Assembly (NCBI GenBank): GCA_002455335.1
Contig: DKKP01000075.1
Location: 1 to 8,398, forward strand
Reading direction: 5' to 3'
Length of the DNA: 8,398 nucleotides
Source: Anaerolineales bacterium UBA6663
GTDB lineage: Bacteria > Chloroflexota > Anaerolineae > Anaerolineales > UBA6663
Shown: positions 1 to 7,543 of the stretch, in pieces
Layout of the letters: each line of letters begins with the position of its first letter
Numbering within the stretch: position 1 is the stretch's first letter
Made by a program: the position numbers and the translations under genes
The notes under the pieces: model-generated
Seen by the model: only the letters and a program-made list of their open reading frames with translations
Told to the model about the DNA's origin: nothing
The model's database searches: none

Positions 1-1136
1 ACCCAGATCCGGCCGCCGTGCGCGCGCACCACGCCGCGCGCGATCGCCAGGCCGAGGCCGGGGCCGCCGCCCTTGAACGTGGTCTTGCCCGACGAGTGCA
101 GGGCCACGGCCCCCACCTGATAGAACTTCTCGAAGATCAGGCGCTGATGTTCGGGCGCCAGCCCGATGCCCGTATCGGCGACGCTGATCTCGACGCCGGG
201 CTCGCCACTGTCGAGCATCACACCGTGGGTGCGCACCGTGATCACGCCGCCGTCGGGCGTGTACTTCACGGCGTTGAGCAGCACTTGATACACGGCCTTC
301 TGAAGTAACGTCTGGTCGGCATGGATCAGCGGCAGATCGGCCGCGTACTCGGTGGTCAGGGTCAGATCGCGCCCGCTCAGGTCGCGTCTGACACGATTGA
401 CGATGTCGTTGAGCAGGCTACGCACCGGTAGCGGCACCGGCGCGATCCGCAGCCGGTCGCTGTCGATGCGCGTGACGTCGAGCATGGTGTTGACGATCTC
501 GTGCAGTCGCTCGGTGCCCTTGGTCAGGCTATCGAGGATCCGCACAAGGCTCGGGTTGCCGCCCACGGCCTCGTCGGCGCGCAACACGCTGAGCGAGCCC
601 TTCATCACGGTGATCGGCGTGCGCAACTCGTGCGCCGCGACCTGGATGAAGTCGAGTTTGTTGCGATCGAGCAGCTGCAGCGTCTGGTTGGTGCGCCGCA
701 GCTCGTCGACCGCGGCCTGGTCGTTTTCGCGCATGCGCTCAAGCGTGACGCGCATGATCGAGAGCGCCATATGCGGGCTGCGGCTGAGCAACTGGACGAA
801 GTCGGCTTTGTCGATCTCGAGCACGCGTGTGGCGCGGGTGGTGCTCGCGCTGGCCGAGCGCGGCCCGTTTTGGATCAGCGCGACCTCGCCGACGAAGCTG
901 CCCTTGCCGACGCGCCGCAGCTCGCGCTCGCCGCCCCTGTCGTCGATGCGCTGCGTGATCGCACACTCGCCCTCGGCCAGGATGTAGAAGGTCTCTTCGC
1001 AGACGCCCTCGTGACACAACACAGTTCCGGCGGGGTAACGGCGGCCGCGGGCCACGGCCGCGATCGCGCCGAGCTCTTCCTCGCTCAGGTCCGGGAACGT
1101 CGCGCGCAGGGTGGGGAGCGGGTCGAGGTCGGTCAC
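1..1136 (-). CDS. Sensor histidine kinase with N-terminal cyclic-nucleotide-binding domain (3' end cut by window edge)
   Basis: This frame reads without a stop from a GTG at 1136 to the left edge, giving 378 complete codons. Residues ~15-135 form a CNB/Crp-like beta-roll with a recognisable phosphate-binding cassette (FVGEVAL around 81-87, then PRSAS at 92-96); E84 and R93 sit where ligand-contacting residues usually lie. A short helical linker (~130-160) leads to a HisKA dimerisation helix with the H-box AAHELRTP, phospho-acceptor H169. The HATPase domain follows: N-box LLNAVKY (N288), G1 DTGIGL (321-326), F-box IFEKFY (334-339) and G2 GPGLGLA (359-365). Only the last few dozen residues appear to be missing. 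No membrane segment is visible, so it is probably a soluble kinase that autophosphorylates under cyclic-nucleotide or related control. Its start overlaps the stop of the upstream GAF kinase (GTGA), implying translational coupling. The ligand is inferred only; degenerate CNB domains exist. Confidence 0.9.
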   Translation of the reverse strand, partial: MTDLDPLPTLRATFPDLSEEELGAIAAVARGRRYPAGTVLCHEGVCEETFYILAEGECAITQRIDDRGGERELRRVGKGSFVGEVALIQNGPRSASASTTRATRVLEIDKADFVQLLSRSPHMALSIMRVTLERMRENDQAAVDELRRTNQTLQLLDRNKLDFIQVAAHELRTPITVMKGSLSVLRADEAVGGNPSLVRILDSLTKGTERLHEIVNTMLDVTRIDSDRLRIAPVPLPVRSLLNDIVNRVRRDLSGRDLTLTTEYAADLPLIHADQTLLQKAVYQVLLNAVKYTPDGGVITVRTHGVMLDSGEPGVEISVADTGIGLAPEHQRLIFEKFYQVGAVALHSSGKTTFKGGGPGLGLAIARGVVRAHGGRIW

Positions 1137-4126
1137 TCCTCGCCTCCACTCGCCAGCGGCGCAGTGAAGTGGAAGGTGCTTCCGCGCCGGAGCTCGGATT
1201 CGAACCAGATCCGCCCGCCCTGCAACTCGACGAGGTTCTTGACGATGTTCAGTCCGAGCCCAGTGCCGGGCGCCATCTCGCGCGCCAACCGGTCGTCGGC
1301 GCGGAAGAACTTCTGGAACAGCCGCGCCTGATCCTCGGGCGCGATGCCGATGCCGTTATCCTGTACGGCGATGTGCAGCTCGCCGGCCAGCGTCTCGGCG
1401 CGGAGCACGATGTGGCCCGACTCGGGCGTGTACTTGTGCGCGTTGCTGAGCAGGTTGTGGAGCACCTGGCTGAAACGCGTGCCGTCGGCGTTGATCTGCG
1501 GAAGTTCGGCCGGGAGCTCGACCGAGAGCGATTGCTTCTTCGATTCAAAGAGCGTCCGCGCCGTGGCCAGCGCGTCGTCGATCAGCGGCCGCGGGTCGAG
1601 CGCGTTGACCTCGAGCCGCAGCTTGCCGGCCTCGATCCGCGCCGAGTCGTTCATGTCGGTCACGATGGTCTTCATCCGCTCGATGTTGTTGCGGATGACG
1701 TTCAGGAACTGGCGCTGGCCGTCGCTGAGTTGGCCGACAGCGCCGCTGAGCAGGATGTCGGTGTAGCCCTTGATCGGCGTCATCGGCGTCTTGAGTTCGT
1801 GCGCCACGAACGACATCAGGTCGCTCTTCGCCACATTGGCGGCCGCCACCTGGGCGTACAGCCTGGCGTTGGCGATCGCGATCGAGGCGTGATCGACGAG
1901 ACGCGTGACAAAGCCGATGTGCTCGTCGGAGAAAGCGTCGAGGCCGTGGCTCTCGAGGTTGATCACGCCGACCACGCGCTGCTCGTGCAGGATCGGGAGC
2001 GTCATCTGTGAGCGCGTCTCGGCCAGAACGCCGCGATAGTCCGGGTCCTGCCGGACGTCGCGCACCAGGCTGATCCGGCCGGTGCGGGCGACGCGGCCCA
2101 TAATGCCGCGGTCGATCGGGATCGGGCGGTTCTGCATACCCTCGACCGTGTCGCCGTAGCCGCGGGTGGCCACGATCTGCAGACCCTCGTCGGTCAGGAT
2201 GCTGACCGAGCCCGCGATCGCGCCGGTGCGTGTGAGCGCCCAGTCGATGGTCAGATCCATCACACGTTGGATGTCGAGCGATGTGTTCAGCTCTCGATCG
2301 ATGCGTTGCATGATCGAGAGCTCCTCGACGCGCGCGGCCAGCGCCTGGTCGGTCTGGGTGAACAGCCGCGCGTTCTCGATGGCGATCGCGGCCGGCGCGG
2401 CCAGGGCCGCGAGCAGGTTCTGATCGTCCTCGGTGAAGCGCGAGCCATCGCGCTTGTTGAGCAACTGGATCGCGCCGATCGCTTTGTCTTTGAAGCGCAG
2501 CGGCACGGTGATCAGGTTGCGCGTGATGAAGCCCGTGGTCTCGTCGGCGCCCTTGAACCACCGCGGGTCGTGTTGGGCGTCGTTGACGATCACGGCCCGG
2601 CCGTGCTCGATCGCCTCGCCGACAAAGCCACGCCCCGGCGGCATCCGCGTGCCGACCAGCTCCTGTCCGACGGGTCCGACCGCGACGCGGAAGACGTAGC
2701 CGCCGCTCTCATCGTCGATCAGGTATAGGCTCCCGGCCTCGGCGCCGAGCACGTCGACGGCGCTGGCGACCACGCGTTCGAGCAGGCGGTCGAGATCGAG
2801 CGTCGAAGATATGGTCAGGCTGATGTCATTGAGCGTCGAAAGCTGACGCGCGCGGGTTTCGGCCTCGCGCAACAACCGCGCGCGGGTCAGCGCGCCCGCG
2901 GCCTGGTCGGCCACTGTGTTGAAGATCTTGAGCTGGTCTTCGGTGTACGACTCGGGGCCGGCCGCGGTCAGCAAGCCGAGGATATCTTGCCCCGAGATCA
3001 GGGGCACGGCGATCCAGCAGGCATAGCCGCGCGGATCGGGCGTCAGGCCGCGTCGTTTGAGCTCGTCGGGATAGTCGTTGAACAGCAGCGGCGCGCCGCT
3101 CCGCGCCACCTCCCGCTCGAGCACGTGCGCCGCCGGAACGGTTCGGCCTTCGAGCGTTGTATCGCGTTCATCGTCGTCGAGGTAAAAGGCGTAGTTGAGC
3201 GTCGAGCGCCGCGGGTCTTGCAGCGCGATCGCGAAATGCGCTGCCGGCAGGATCTTGCTCGTCTGTGCGTAGAGCAGCTCGAGCAGATCGTCGTACGCCA
3301 GCGTGAAACTGAGCGCCTGCGACATCTGGCTGATGACGTTTAGATCGCGGACGCGGCGCTCGAGGTCGTTGACGACAGCGGCGCGTTCGAGCGCCACGCC
3401 TGTCTGATCGGCCAGGGCCGCGATCAGCCGCAGGGCTTCGCCGGTGTAGGCGCCGCCGTCGCGCTGCCCAAGCGCCACGATGCCATCCAGCCCCGGCCCG
3501 CAATGCAGCGGCGCCAACACCTGTGGGCCGAGCACGCGCAGCCGGGCCTGCTCGGGGCGCAGCGCCTCGGGCAACGCGTTCAGATCGCGGATGCGCAACG
3601 GCGTGCGCGTCGCAAACGCCTGCGTCAATGGACCGCGAAGCTCGAACCGCAACTCGCTGGTCGGCCGGTTGTTTCCATCCGGCGCCGCGATCAACTGGCG
3701 CCCGTTGGGATCGGGAATAAAGACGTGGACGTTTGTCGCGCCGAGGATGGTCTCGAGCGTGACACGCAGCTCGCGCGCGATCTCACCCGGGACCGTCATG
3801 TGCGCCAATGCCCGGCTGAAGGCCTCGGCCACGCCCTGCTCCTCGATCAGAGCCGCGACCTCGACCGACGCCTGCGCCGGCGCGCCGCCGCCGATCGCGC
3901 TCGAGGTCGGACCCAATCGGCTCAGACCGTTTTGAACAGCGCGCAGCACAGGCTGGAAGACGATCGCCAGCAAAAAGGCCGCCAGGCCAAGCAACAAAGG
4001 ATTGTCGGGGCCAACCAGGCCGTTGAACAACAGCGTTGCGCCGGTCGCCAGCAAGGCATAACCGAGCACGGCGACAAGGCCGAGCACGAGATAGGCGAGG
4101 GCGGTCTGGCGTGAAGGCACGATCAT
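1133..4126 (-). CDS. Membrane-anchored multi-GAF sensor histidine kinase
   Basis: This 997-residue protein has two predicted membrane helices (about 10-34 and 43-63). Four GAF-like sensor domains follow (about 100-248, 276-415, 444-587, 617-757), joined by helical linkers that each run from the end of one GAF into the next. HisKA is at about 768-834, with H-box FVAHELKTP and phospho-acceptor H776. HATPase is at about 883-990: N-box NLLSNAHKY (891-899), G1 DNGIGI (923-928), F-box LFQKFF (936-941), G2 GTGLGL (954-959). All catalytic boxes look intact. The start is fixed by an in-frame TAG two codons upstream (4130-4132); there is no convincing Shine-Dalgarno, only AGAAG abutting the ATG. GAF domains commonly bind small ligands or chromophores, but nothing here identifies one, and I see no clear phytochrome-type cysteine signature. 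It is first in an operon with the CNB kinase, and no cognate response regulator lies in the window. Confidence 0.93.
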   Translation of the reverse strand: MIVPSRQTALAYLVLGLVAVLGYALLATGATLLFNGLVGPDNPLLLGLAAFLLAIVFQPVLRAVQNGLSRLGPTSSAIGGGAPAQASVEVAALIEEQGVAEAFSRALAHMTVPGEIARELRVTLETILGATNVHVFIPDPNGRQLIAAPDGNNRPTSELRFELRGPLTQAFATRTPLRIRDLNALPEALRPEQARLRVLGPQVLAPLHCGPGLDGIVALGQRDGGAYTGEALRLIAALADQTGVALERAAVVNDLERRVRDLNVISQMSQALSFTLAYDDLLELLYAQTSKILPAAHFAIALQDPRRSTLNYAFYLDDDERDTTLEGRTVPAAHVLEREVARSGAPLLFNDYPDELKRRGLTPDPRGYACWIAVPLISGQDILGLLTAAGPESYTEDQLKIFNTVADQAAGALTRARLLREAETRARQLSTLNDISLTISSTLDLDRLLERVVASAVDVLGAEAGSLYLIDDESGGYVFRVAVGPVGQELVGTRMPPGRGFVGEAIEHGRAVIVNDAQHDPRWFKGADETTGFITRNLITVPLRFKDKAIGAIQLLNKRDGSRFTEDDQNLLAALAAPAAIAIENARLFTQTDQALAARVEELSIMQRIDRELNTSLDIQRVMDLTIDWALTRTGAIAGSVSILTDEGLQIVATRGYGDTVEGMQNRPIPIDRGIMGRVARTGRISLVRDVRQDPDYRGVLAETRSQMTLPILHEQRVVGVINLESHGLDAFSDEHIGFVTRLVDHASIAIANARLYAQVAAANVAKSDLMSFVAHELKTPMTPIKGYTDILLSGAVGQLSDGQRQFLNVIRNNIERMKTIVTDMNDSARIEAGKLRLEVNALDPRPLIDDALATARTLFESKKQSLSVELPAELPQINADGTRFSQVLHNLLSNAHKYTPESGHIVLRAETLAGELHIAVQDNGIGIAPEDQARLFQKFFRADDRLAREMAPGTGLGLNIVKNLVELQGGRIWFESELRRGSTFHFTAPLASGGEE
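1143..1147 (-). promoter_or_regulatory. Shine-Dalgarno site for the CNB histidine kinase
   Basis: GGAGG on the minus strand lies 6 nt before the GTG at 1136, inside the last codons of the upstream kinase gene. It is the clearest ribosome-binding site in the window. It supports the GTG start that overlaps the upstream TGA, in preference to the out-of-frame ATG starting at 1149. Confidence 0.75.
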
Positions 4127-4321
4127 CTTCTAGGGGTGATTCTATGCATAAAGCTGTACAAACTGTAAAGATGGGACCGGTACGGGAAAGTTGGCCCCGG
4201 CCTGCTGCCTTAAGGTTAGAATAGCCCTCACGGCAGCTTCTTGCCATAAAAGGGCCCTTAAGTTCACGGCCACAAGCCCTGCGGTCTGTGGTCCGCCGGC
4301 TATCCCTGAAAGCCTTATCGC
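4127..4321. promoter_or_regulatory. Divergent intergenic region between the kinase operon and the B12-subunit/meaB operon
   Basis: These 195 bp separate two divergent starts and are more AT-rich than their surroundings, so promoters for both operons should lie here. TAGAAT, a plausible -10, occurs on both strands: plus strand at 4217-4222 and minus strand at 4144-4139. The plus-strand copy has only a poor -35 candidate (TTGGCC at 4191-4196, 20-nt spacer). A short palindrome (AAGGGCCCTT, 4250-4259) and a weak stem (4268-4274 with 4287-4293, one G-U pair) lie in the presumed leader of the B12-subunit gene. No cobalamin riboswitch is recognisable. Confidence 0.5.
4139..4169 (-). promoter_or_regulatory. 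Candidate promoter of the kinase operon
   Basis: On the minus strand, TTTACA (4169-4164) resembles a -35 and TAGAAT (4144-4139) a -10. The 19-nt spacer is longer than the usual 17. If real, transcription would begin about 6 nt before the ATG, giving an almost leaderless mRNA. That would fit the lack of a proper Shine-Dalgarno. The site is assigned by eye only. Confidence 0.3.
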
Positions 4322-4726
4322 ATGAGAGCTCTCCGAGTCCTGATTGCAAAACCCGGCCTGGATGGCCATGACCGGGGCGCCAAAGTGATTGCGCGTGCGC
4401 TGCGTGACGCCGGCATGGAGGTGATCTACACGGGTCTCCGCCAGACGCCCGAGATGGTGGCTGAGGCGGCGCTCCAGGAAGATGTTGATGCGGTGGGTCT
4501 GTCGATCCTCTCCGGCGCGCATCTCGCGCTGACCCCTCGTGTGCTTGAATTAATGCGGGCCAACGGCCAGGGTGATGTGCCGGTCTTTGTGGGTGGGATC
4601 ATCCCCGAAGACGACGCCACGGCGCTGCGCGAGTTGGGCGTCGCCGCCGTCTTCGGCCCGGGCACGCCGATGGCAGACGTGGTCGCTGCGGTGCGCGCTG
4701 CTGCGGACCAGGTCGGCGCCGGGTGA
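4322..4726 (+). CDS. Stand-alone cobalamin-binding subunit of a methylmalonyl-CoA-mutase-type enzyme
   Basis: This 134-residue protein consists of a single B12-binding Rossmann-like domain. It carries the base-off/His-on signature DGHDRG (D14, H16, G19), in which H16 is expected to ligate the cobalt. It also has the SxL motif (S61-L63) and the GG motif before IIP (91-95) that line the nucleotide-tail pocket. The length and these motifs match the small subunit of split methylmalonyl-CoA mutases, as in many archaea and some Chloroflexota, or the C-terminal domain of one-piece mutases. Its partner, the TIM-barrel catalytic subunit, is not in the window and must be encoded elsewhere. The immediately downstream meaB strongly supports a role with an acyl-CoA mutase, interconverting methylmalonyl-CoA and succinyl-CoA. 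Relatives such as isobutyryl- or ethylmalonyl-CoA mutase small subunits cannot be excluded. The Shine-Dalgarno upstream of the ATG is weak. Confidence 0.92.
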   Translation: MRALRVLIAKPGLDGHDRGAKVIARALRDAGMEVIYTGLRQTPEMVAEAALQEDVDAVGLSILSGAHLALTPRVLELMRANGQGDVPVFVGGIIPEDDATALRELGVAAVFGPGTPMADVVAAVRAAADQVGAG

Positions 4727-4729
4727 TCC
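4722..4729 (+). promoter_or_regulatory. Shine-Dalgarno site deciding the meaB start
   Basis: GGTGATCC matches the extended anti-Shine-Dalgarno complement (GGAGGTGATCC). It overlaps the stop codon of the B12-subunit gene and lies 7 nt before the ATG at 4737. It favours that ATG over the in-frame ATG at 4572, which would place 55 extra residues inside the preceding gene. Confidence 0.6.
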
Positions 4730-4736
4730 TGACGGC

Positions 4737-5699
4737 ATGAACCCCGAACACATCCTGGCCGGCGATCGACGCGCGTTGGCGCGCTGGTTGACGGCCCTCG
4801 AGGATGAGCGCCGCGAAGCACAGGAAGTGCTTGCGGCGCTATTCGCGCAGACGGGGCGGGCACAGATCACGGGCGTCACAGGCGCGCCCGGGTCCGGCAA
4901 GAGCACGCTGGTCGCGGCGCTGGCCCGTGGTTGGCGCGCGCGTGGTCAGACCGTGGCCATCCTGGCTGTCGACCCTTCGAGCCCATTCAGCGGTGGCGCG
5001 ATCCTGGGCGATCGGGTGCGCATGCAGGCGCTCTCCGGCGACCCGGGCGTTTTCATCCGTTCGATGGCCAGTCGCGGCGCCCTGGGCGGCCTGGCCGCCA
5101 CCACAGCCGATCTCGCCCGCGCACTCGATGCCGCCGGATTCGACCAGGTCGTGATCGAGACAGTCGGCGCCGGCCAGAGCGAGATCGACGTCGCCCGCGC
5201 CGCACAGACCACGATCGTGATCGAGGCGCCCGGGCTCGGCGACGACATCCAGGCGATCAAGGCCGGCATCCTCGAGATCGCGGATCTACTGGTTGTCACA
5301 AAGGCTGATCAACCTGGCGCTGAGGCGACCGTGCGCGCGCTGCGCGCGGCGCTCGAGCTTGAGTCGGCGGCGCGCTCGGCGGGTGTCGCCCCAGGCTGGG
5401 CTGTGCCCGTCCTCACCACCATCGCGCCGACCAGCGCCGGCGTCAGCGAGGTGCTCGATACCCTCGCCGCGCATCAGGCGTTTCTGCGATCGAGCGGAGC
5501 CGGATCGGGGCGCGAGGTGAAGCGGCTACAGCGTGAACTCGAGCTGCGATTGCGCCAACGGGTCTGGCAACGGTTTGCGCTCGGCCTGGACAGCGACGTT
5601 TTGGCCGAGTGGGCCGGACGGATTCACCGACGTGAAATCGATCTCGAAAGCGCGGTAAAATCGGTTTTGGCATCGACCCACATCCCTGAACACGAGTGA
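4737..5699 (+). CDS. meaB: MeaB/ArgK family GTPase, methylmalonyl-CoA mutase chaperone
   Basis: This 320-residue G3E-family GTPase is of normal length for MeaB. The P-loop is GAPGSGKS (49-56), preceded by the hydrophobic strand AQITGVT. The AVDPSSPFSGGAILGDRVRM stretch (77-96) is the family hallmark around the switch/Mg region. VIETVGAGQSE (139-149) is the Walker-B/switch segment, and TKAD (188-191) is the guanine-specificity motif, with T in place of the commoner N. A C-terminal helical arm (about 258-312), typical of the dimerising extension, completes the protein. MeaB uses GTP to gate adenosylcobalamin delivery to methylmalonyl-CoA mutase and to protect or reactivate it. Translation is probably coupled to the B12-subunit gene 10 nt upstream. 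The start was chosen from homology and the ribosome-binding site overlapping the previous stop. The older name ArgK (arginine transport kinase) for this family is misleading. Confidence 0.95.
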   Translation: MNPEHILAGDRRALARWLTALEDERREAQEVLAALFAQTGRAQITGVTGAPGSGKSTLVAALARGWRARGQTVAILAVDPSSPFSGGAILGDRVRMQALSGDPGVFIRSMASRGALGGLAATTADLARALDAAGFDQVVIETVGAGQSEIDVARAAQTTIVIEAPGLGDDIQAIKAGILEIADLLVVTKADQPGAEATVRALRAALELESAARSAGVAPGWAVPVLTTIAPTSAGVSEVLDTLAAHQAFLRSSGAGSGREVKRLQRELELRLRQRVWQRFALGLDSDVLAEWAGRIHRREIDLESAVKSVLASTHIPEHE

Positions 5700-5709
5700 G
5701 CCGCCCATC

Positions 5710-6285
5710 ATGATCATCGGGAAGAAAACGCGCCTGCGACCGATCGAGAAAGACGACCTAACGCGTTACGTGCGCTGGCTGTCCGACCCGGAGCTGCGCA
5801 GCTACCTCAACCAGACCCTGCCGCTCAGCCAGGCCCAGGAAGAGAAGTGGTACGAACGCAATCTCCAGGCAGGTTACGAGCAGGCCTGGGCGATCGACGC
5901 TCAGCCAAACGATATGGCGATGGGGCCGTGGCAGCATATCGGCTCGTGCAGCTTCCGTGACATCGACTGGCGCATCCGCGCCGGCGAGGTTGGGATCATG
6001 ATCGGGTTCAAGGAGTATTGGGGCCGTGGGTTCGGCACAGATGCCCTGCAGACCCTCGTGGCCTGGGGCTTTTATTCGCTCAACCTCAATCGCGTGACGC
6101 TCCGGGTCAACGCCGACAACACCCGCGCGATCCGGGCTTACGAGAAGGTCGGTTTCGTGCTCGAGGGTCGTCTGCGCCAGGCGCGTTTCGCAAACGGCGC
6201 TTTCGGCGATGAGTTGCTGATGGCGGTGTTGCGCGAGGATTGGGCGCGCGCGGTCTCTGAGACCGAGGTGCAGCCGCTTAGCTGA
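5710..6285 (+). CDS. GNAT family N-acetyltransferase, RimJ/RimL type
   Basis: This 191-residue protein has the complete GNAT fold in order. The N-terminal strand and helix TRLRPIEKDDLTRYVRWLSD (7-26) are typical of RimJ/RimL/SpeG-like acetyltransferases. Motif A, with the acetyl-CoA pyrophosphate loop, covers EVGIMIGFKEYWGRGFGTDA (93-112); GRGFGT fits the Q/RxxGxG/A consensus. Motif B is NTRAIRAYEKVGF (137-149), and a C-terminal strand follows (ELLMAVLRED). It should transfer acetyl from acetyl-CoA to an amine, either a protein N-terminus or a small molecule; the substrate cannot be deduced. It lies 10 nt after meaB, on the same strand and before a terminator, so it is probably co-transcribed. 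That position suggests no specific link to B12 metabolism. The ATG is preceded by a poor Shine-Dalgarno (GTGAG, 9 nt away). Confidence 0.9.
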   Translation: MIIGKKTRLRPIEKDDLTRYVRWLSDPELRSYLNQTLPLSQAQEEKWYERNLQAGYEQAWAIDAQPNDMAMGPWQHIGSCSFRDIDWRIRAGEVGIMIGFKEYWGRGFGTDALQTLVAWGFYSLNLNRVTLRVNADNTRAIRAYEKVGFVLEGRLRQARFANGAFGDELLMAVLREDWARAVSETEVQPLS

Positions 6286-6301
6286 AGACCACCATCGTAC
6301 A

Positions 6302-6324
6302 GGCGCCCGGAAGGGCGCCGTTTT
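6302..6324 (+). terminator. Intrinsic terminator after the GNAT gene
   Basis: A perfect 7-bp GC stem (GGCGCCC 6302-6308 with GGGCGCC 6313-6319) has a GGAA tetraloop and is followed by G then TTTT (6321-6324). It lies 16 nt past the GNAT stop. The short T-run makes it a modest but credible rho-independent terminator. It would separate the B12/meaB/GNAT operon from the prs-like gene, which would then need its own promoter in the ~50 bp between them. Confidence 0.65.
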
Positions 6325-6371
6325 CGTCCGGCTGCTCGTTCAGCCGCACCTGAGGATGGCAAGACCAGACG

Positions 6372-7283
<912 letters not shown>

Positions 7284-7293
7284 TTCGCGCGGC

Positions 7294-7387
7294 GAGAGTT
7301 TCGTCGGCTGGCCGACAAAACTGGAGCCTGGACGACAAAGTCTCATCGTCCAGGCACGAGTTTCATCGGCTGGCCGACGAAACTCTC
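7294..7387. repeat. Nested palindromic element of three hairpins after the hpt stop
   Basis: Two near-identical 29-nt units (7294-7322 and 7359-7387) are each largely self-complementary (AGTTTCRTCGG ... CCGACRAAACT). They are also near-perfect inverted copies of one another; differences include two possible G-U pairs and two A-C mismatches. Between them lies an unrelated perfect 10-bp stem (GCCTGGACGA 7326-7335 with TCGTCCAGGC 7346-7355, 10-nt loop). The block can fold as three successive hairpins or as one ~94-nt long stem. It begins 10 nt after the stop codon. It may be a bidirectional terminator, an mRNA-stabilising element or a dispersed palindromic repeat. Confidence 0.8.
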
Positions 7388-7392
7388 AGATC

Positions 7393-7414
7393 GGCCCGCC
7401 TGGCTGAGCGGGCC
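7393..7414 (+). terminator. GC hairpin, possible terminator or processing site
   Basis: A perfect 7-bp stem (GGCCCGC 7393-7399 with GCGGGCC 7408-7414) closes an 8-nt loop. No T-run follows, so it is not a classical intrinsic terminator, although actinobacterial terminators often lack T-runs. It lies 5 nt after the nested palindrome block. Confidence 0.4.
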
Positions 7415-7433
7415 CTAAGGATTCGTCCTCCCA

Positions 7434-7461
7434 GAGCGAACGAGGCCCGCTCGGCTCGCTC
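7434..7461 (+). repeat. Imperfect hairpin in the ftsH upstream region
   Basis: GAGCGA (7434-7439) pairs with TCGCTC (7456-7461), and inside this CGAG (7441-7444) pairs with CTCG (7450-7453) around a GCCCG loop, with a small asymmetric bulge. It lies about 80 nt before the ftsH start and could be part of its leader or an operator. Between it and ftsH (7462-7543) I find no convincing promoter, only the short inverted repeat GTAC-CGTC-GTAC (7502-7513). Confidence 0.35.
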
Positions 7462-7543
7462 GATTCCGGCGCACCTGAGACACTGGACGGTGCGGCGGCT
7501 TGTACCGTCGTACCTTTCCCGTGCCCGTAGCTGAGAGAAGTCC

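Noticed and set aside
739..1149. A 136-codon minus-strand open frame starting with ATG at 1149
   Set aside because: It is out of frame with the CNB kinase and its translation is Arg/Pro/His-rich with no fold signature. The GTG-initiated frame carries all the motifs.
501..1331. A 276-codon plus-strand open frame opposite the CNB kinase
   Set aside because: It is an antisense shadow of high-GC coding DNA. Its translation is low-complexity and rich in R, A, D and H with no domain, while the opposite strand encodes clear HisKA, HATPase and CNB motifs.
3503..4114. A 203-codon plus-strand frame opposite the start of the GAF kinase
   Set aside because: It is another antisense shadow. The product is Arg/Gln-rich with no recognisable domain, and it has no ribosome-binding site.
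4170..4321. Possible cobalamin riboswitch before the B12-subunit gene
   Set aside because: The leader is short, the B12-box consensus is not seen, and only weak stems are present. Genes of B12-dependent mutases also need not carry one.
4572..4736. Upstream in-frame ATG giving a 375-residue MeaB
   Set aside because: The extra 55 residues lie inside the B12-subunit gene in another frame and resemble no MeaB. The ATG at 4737 has a good ribosome-binding site and gives the normal family length.
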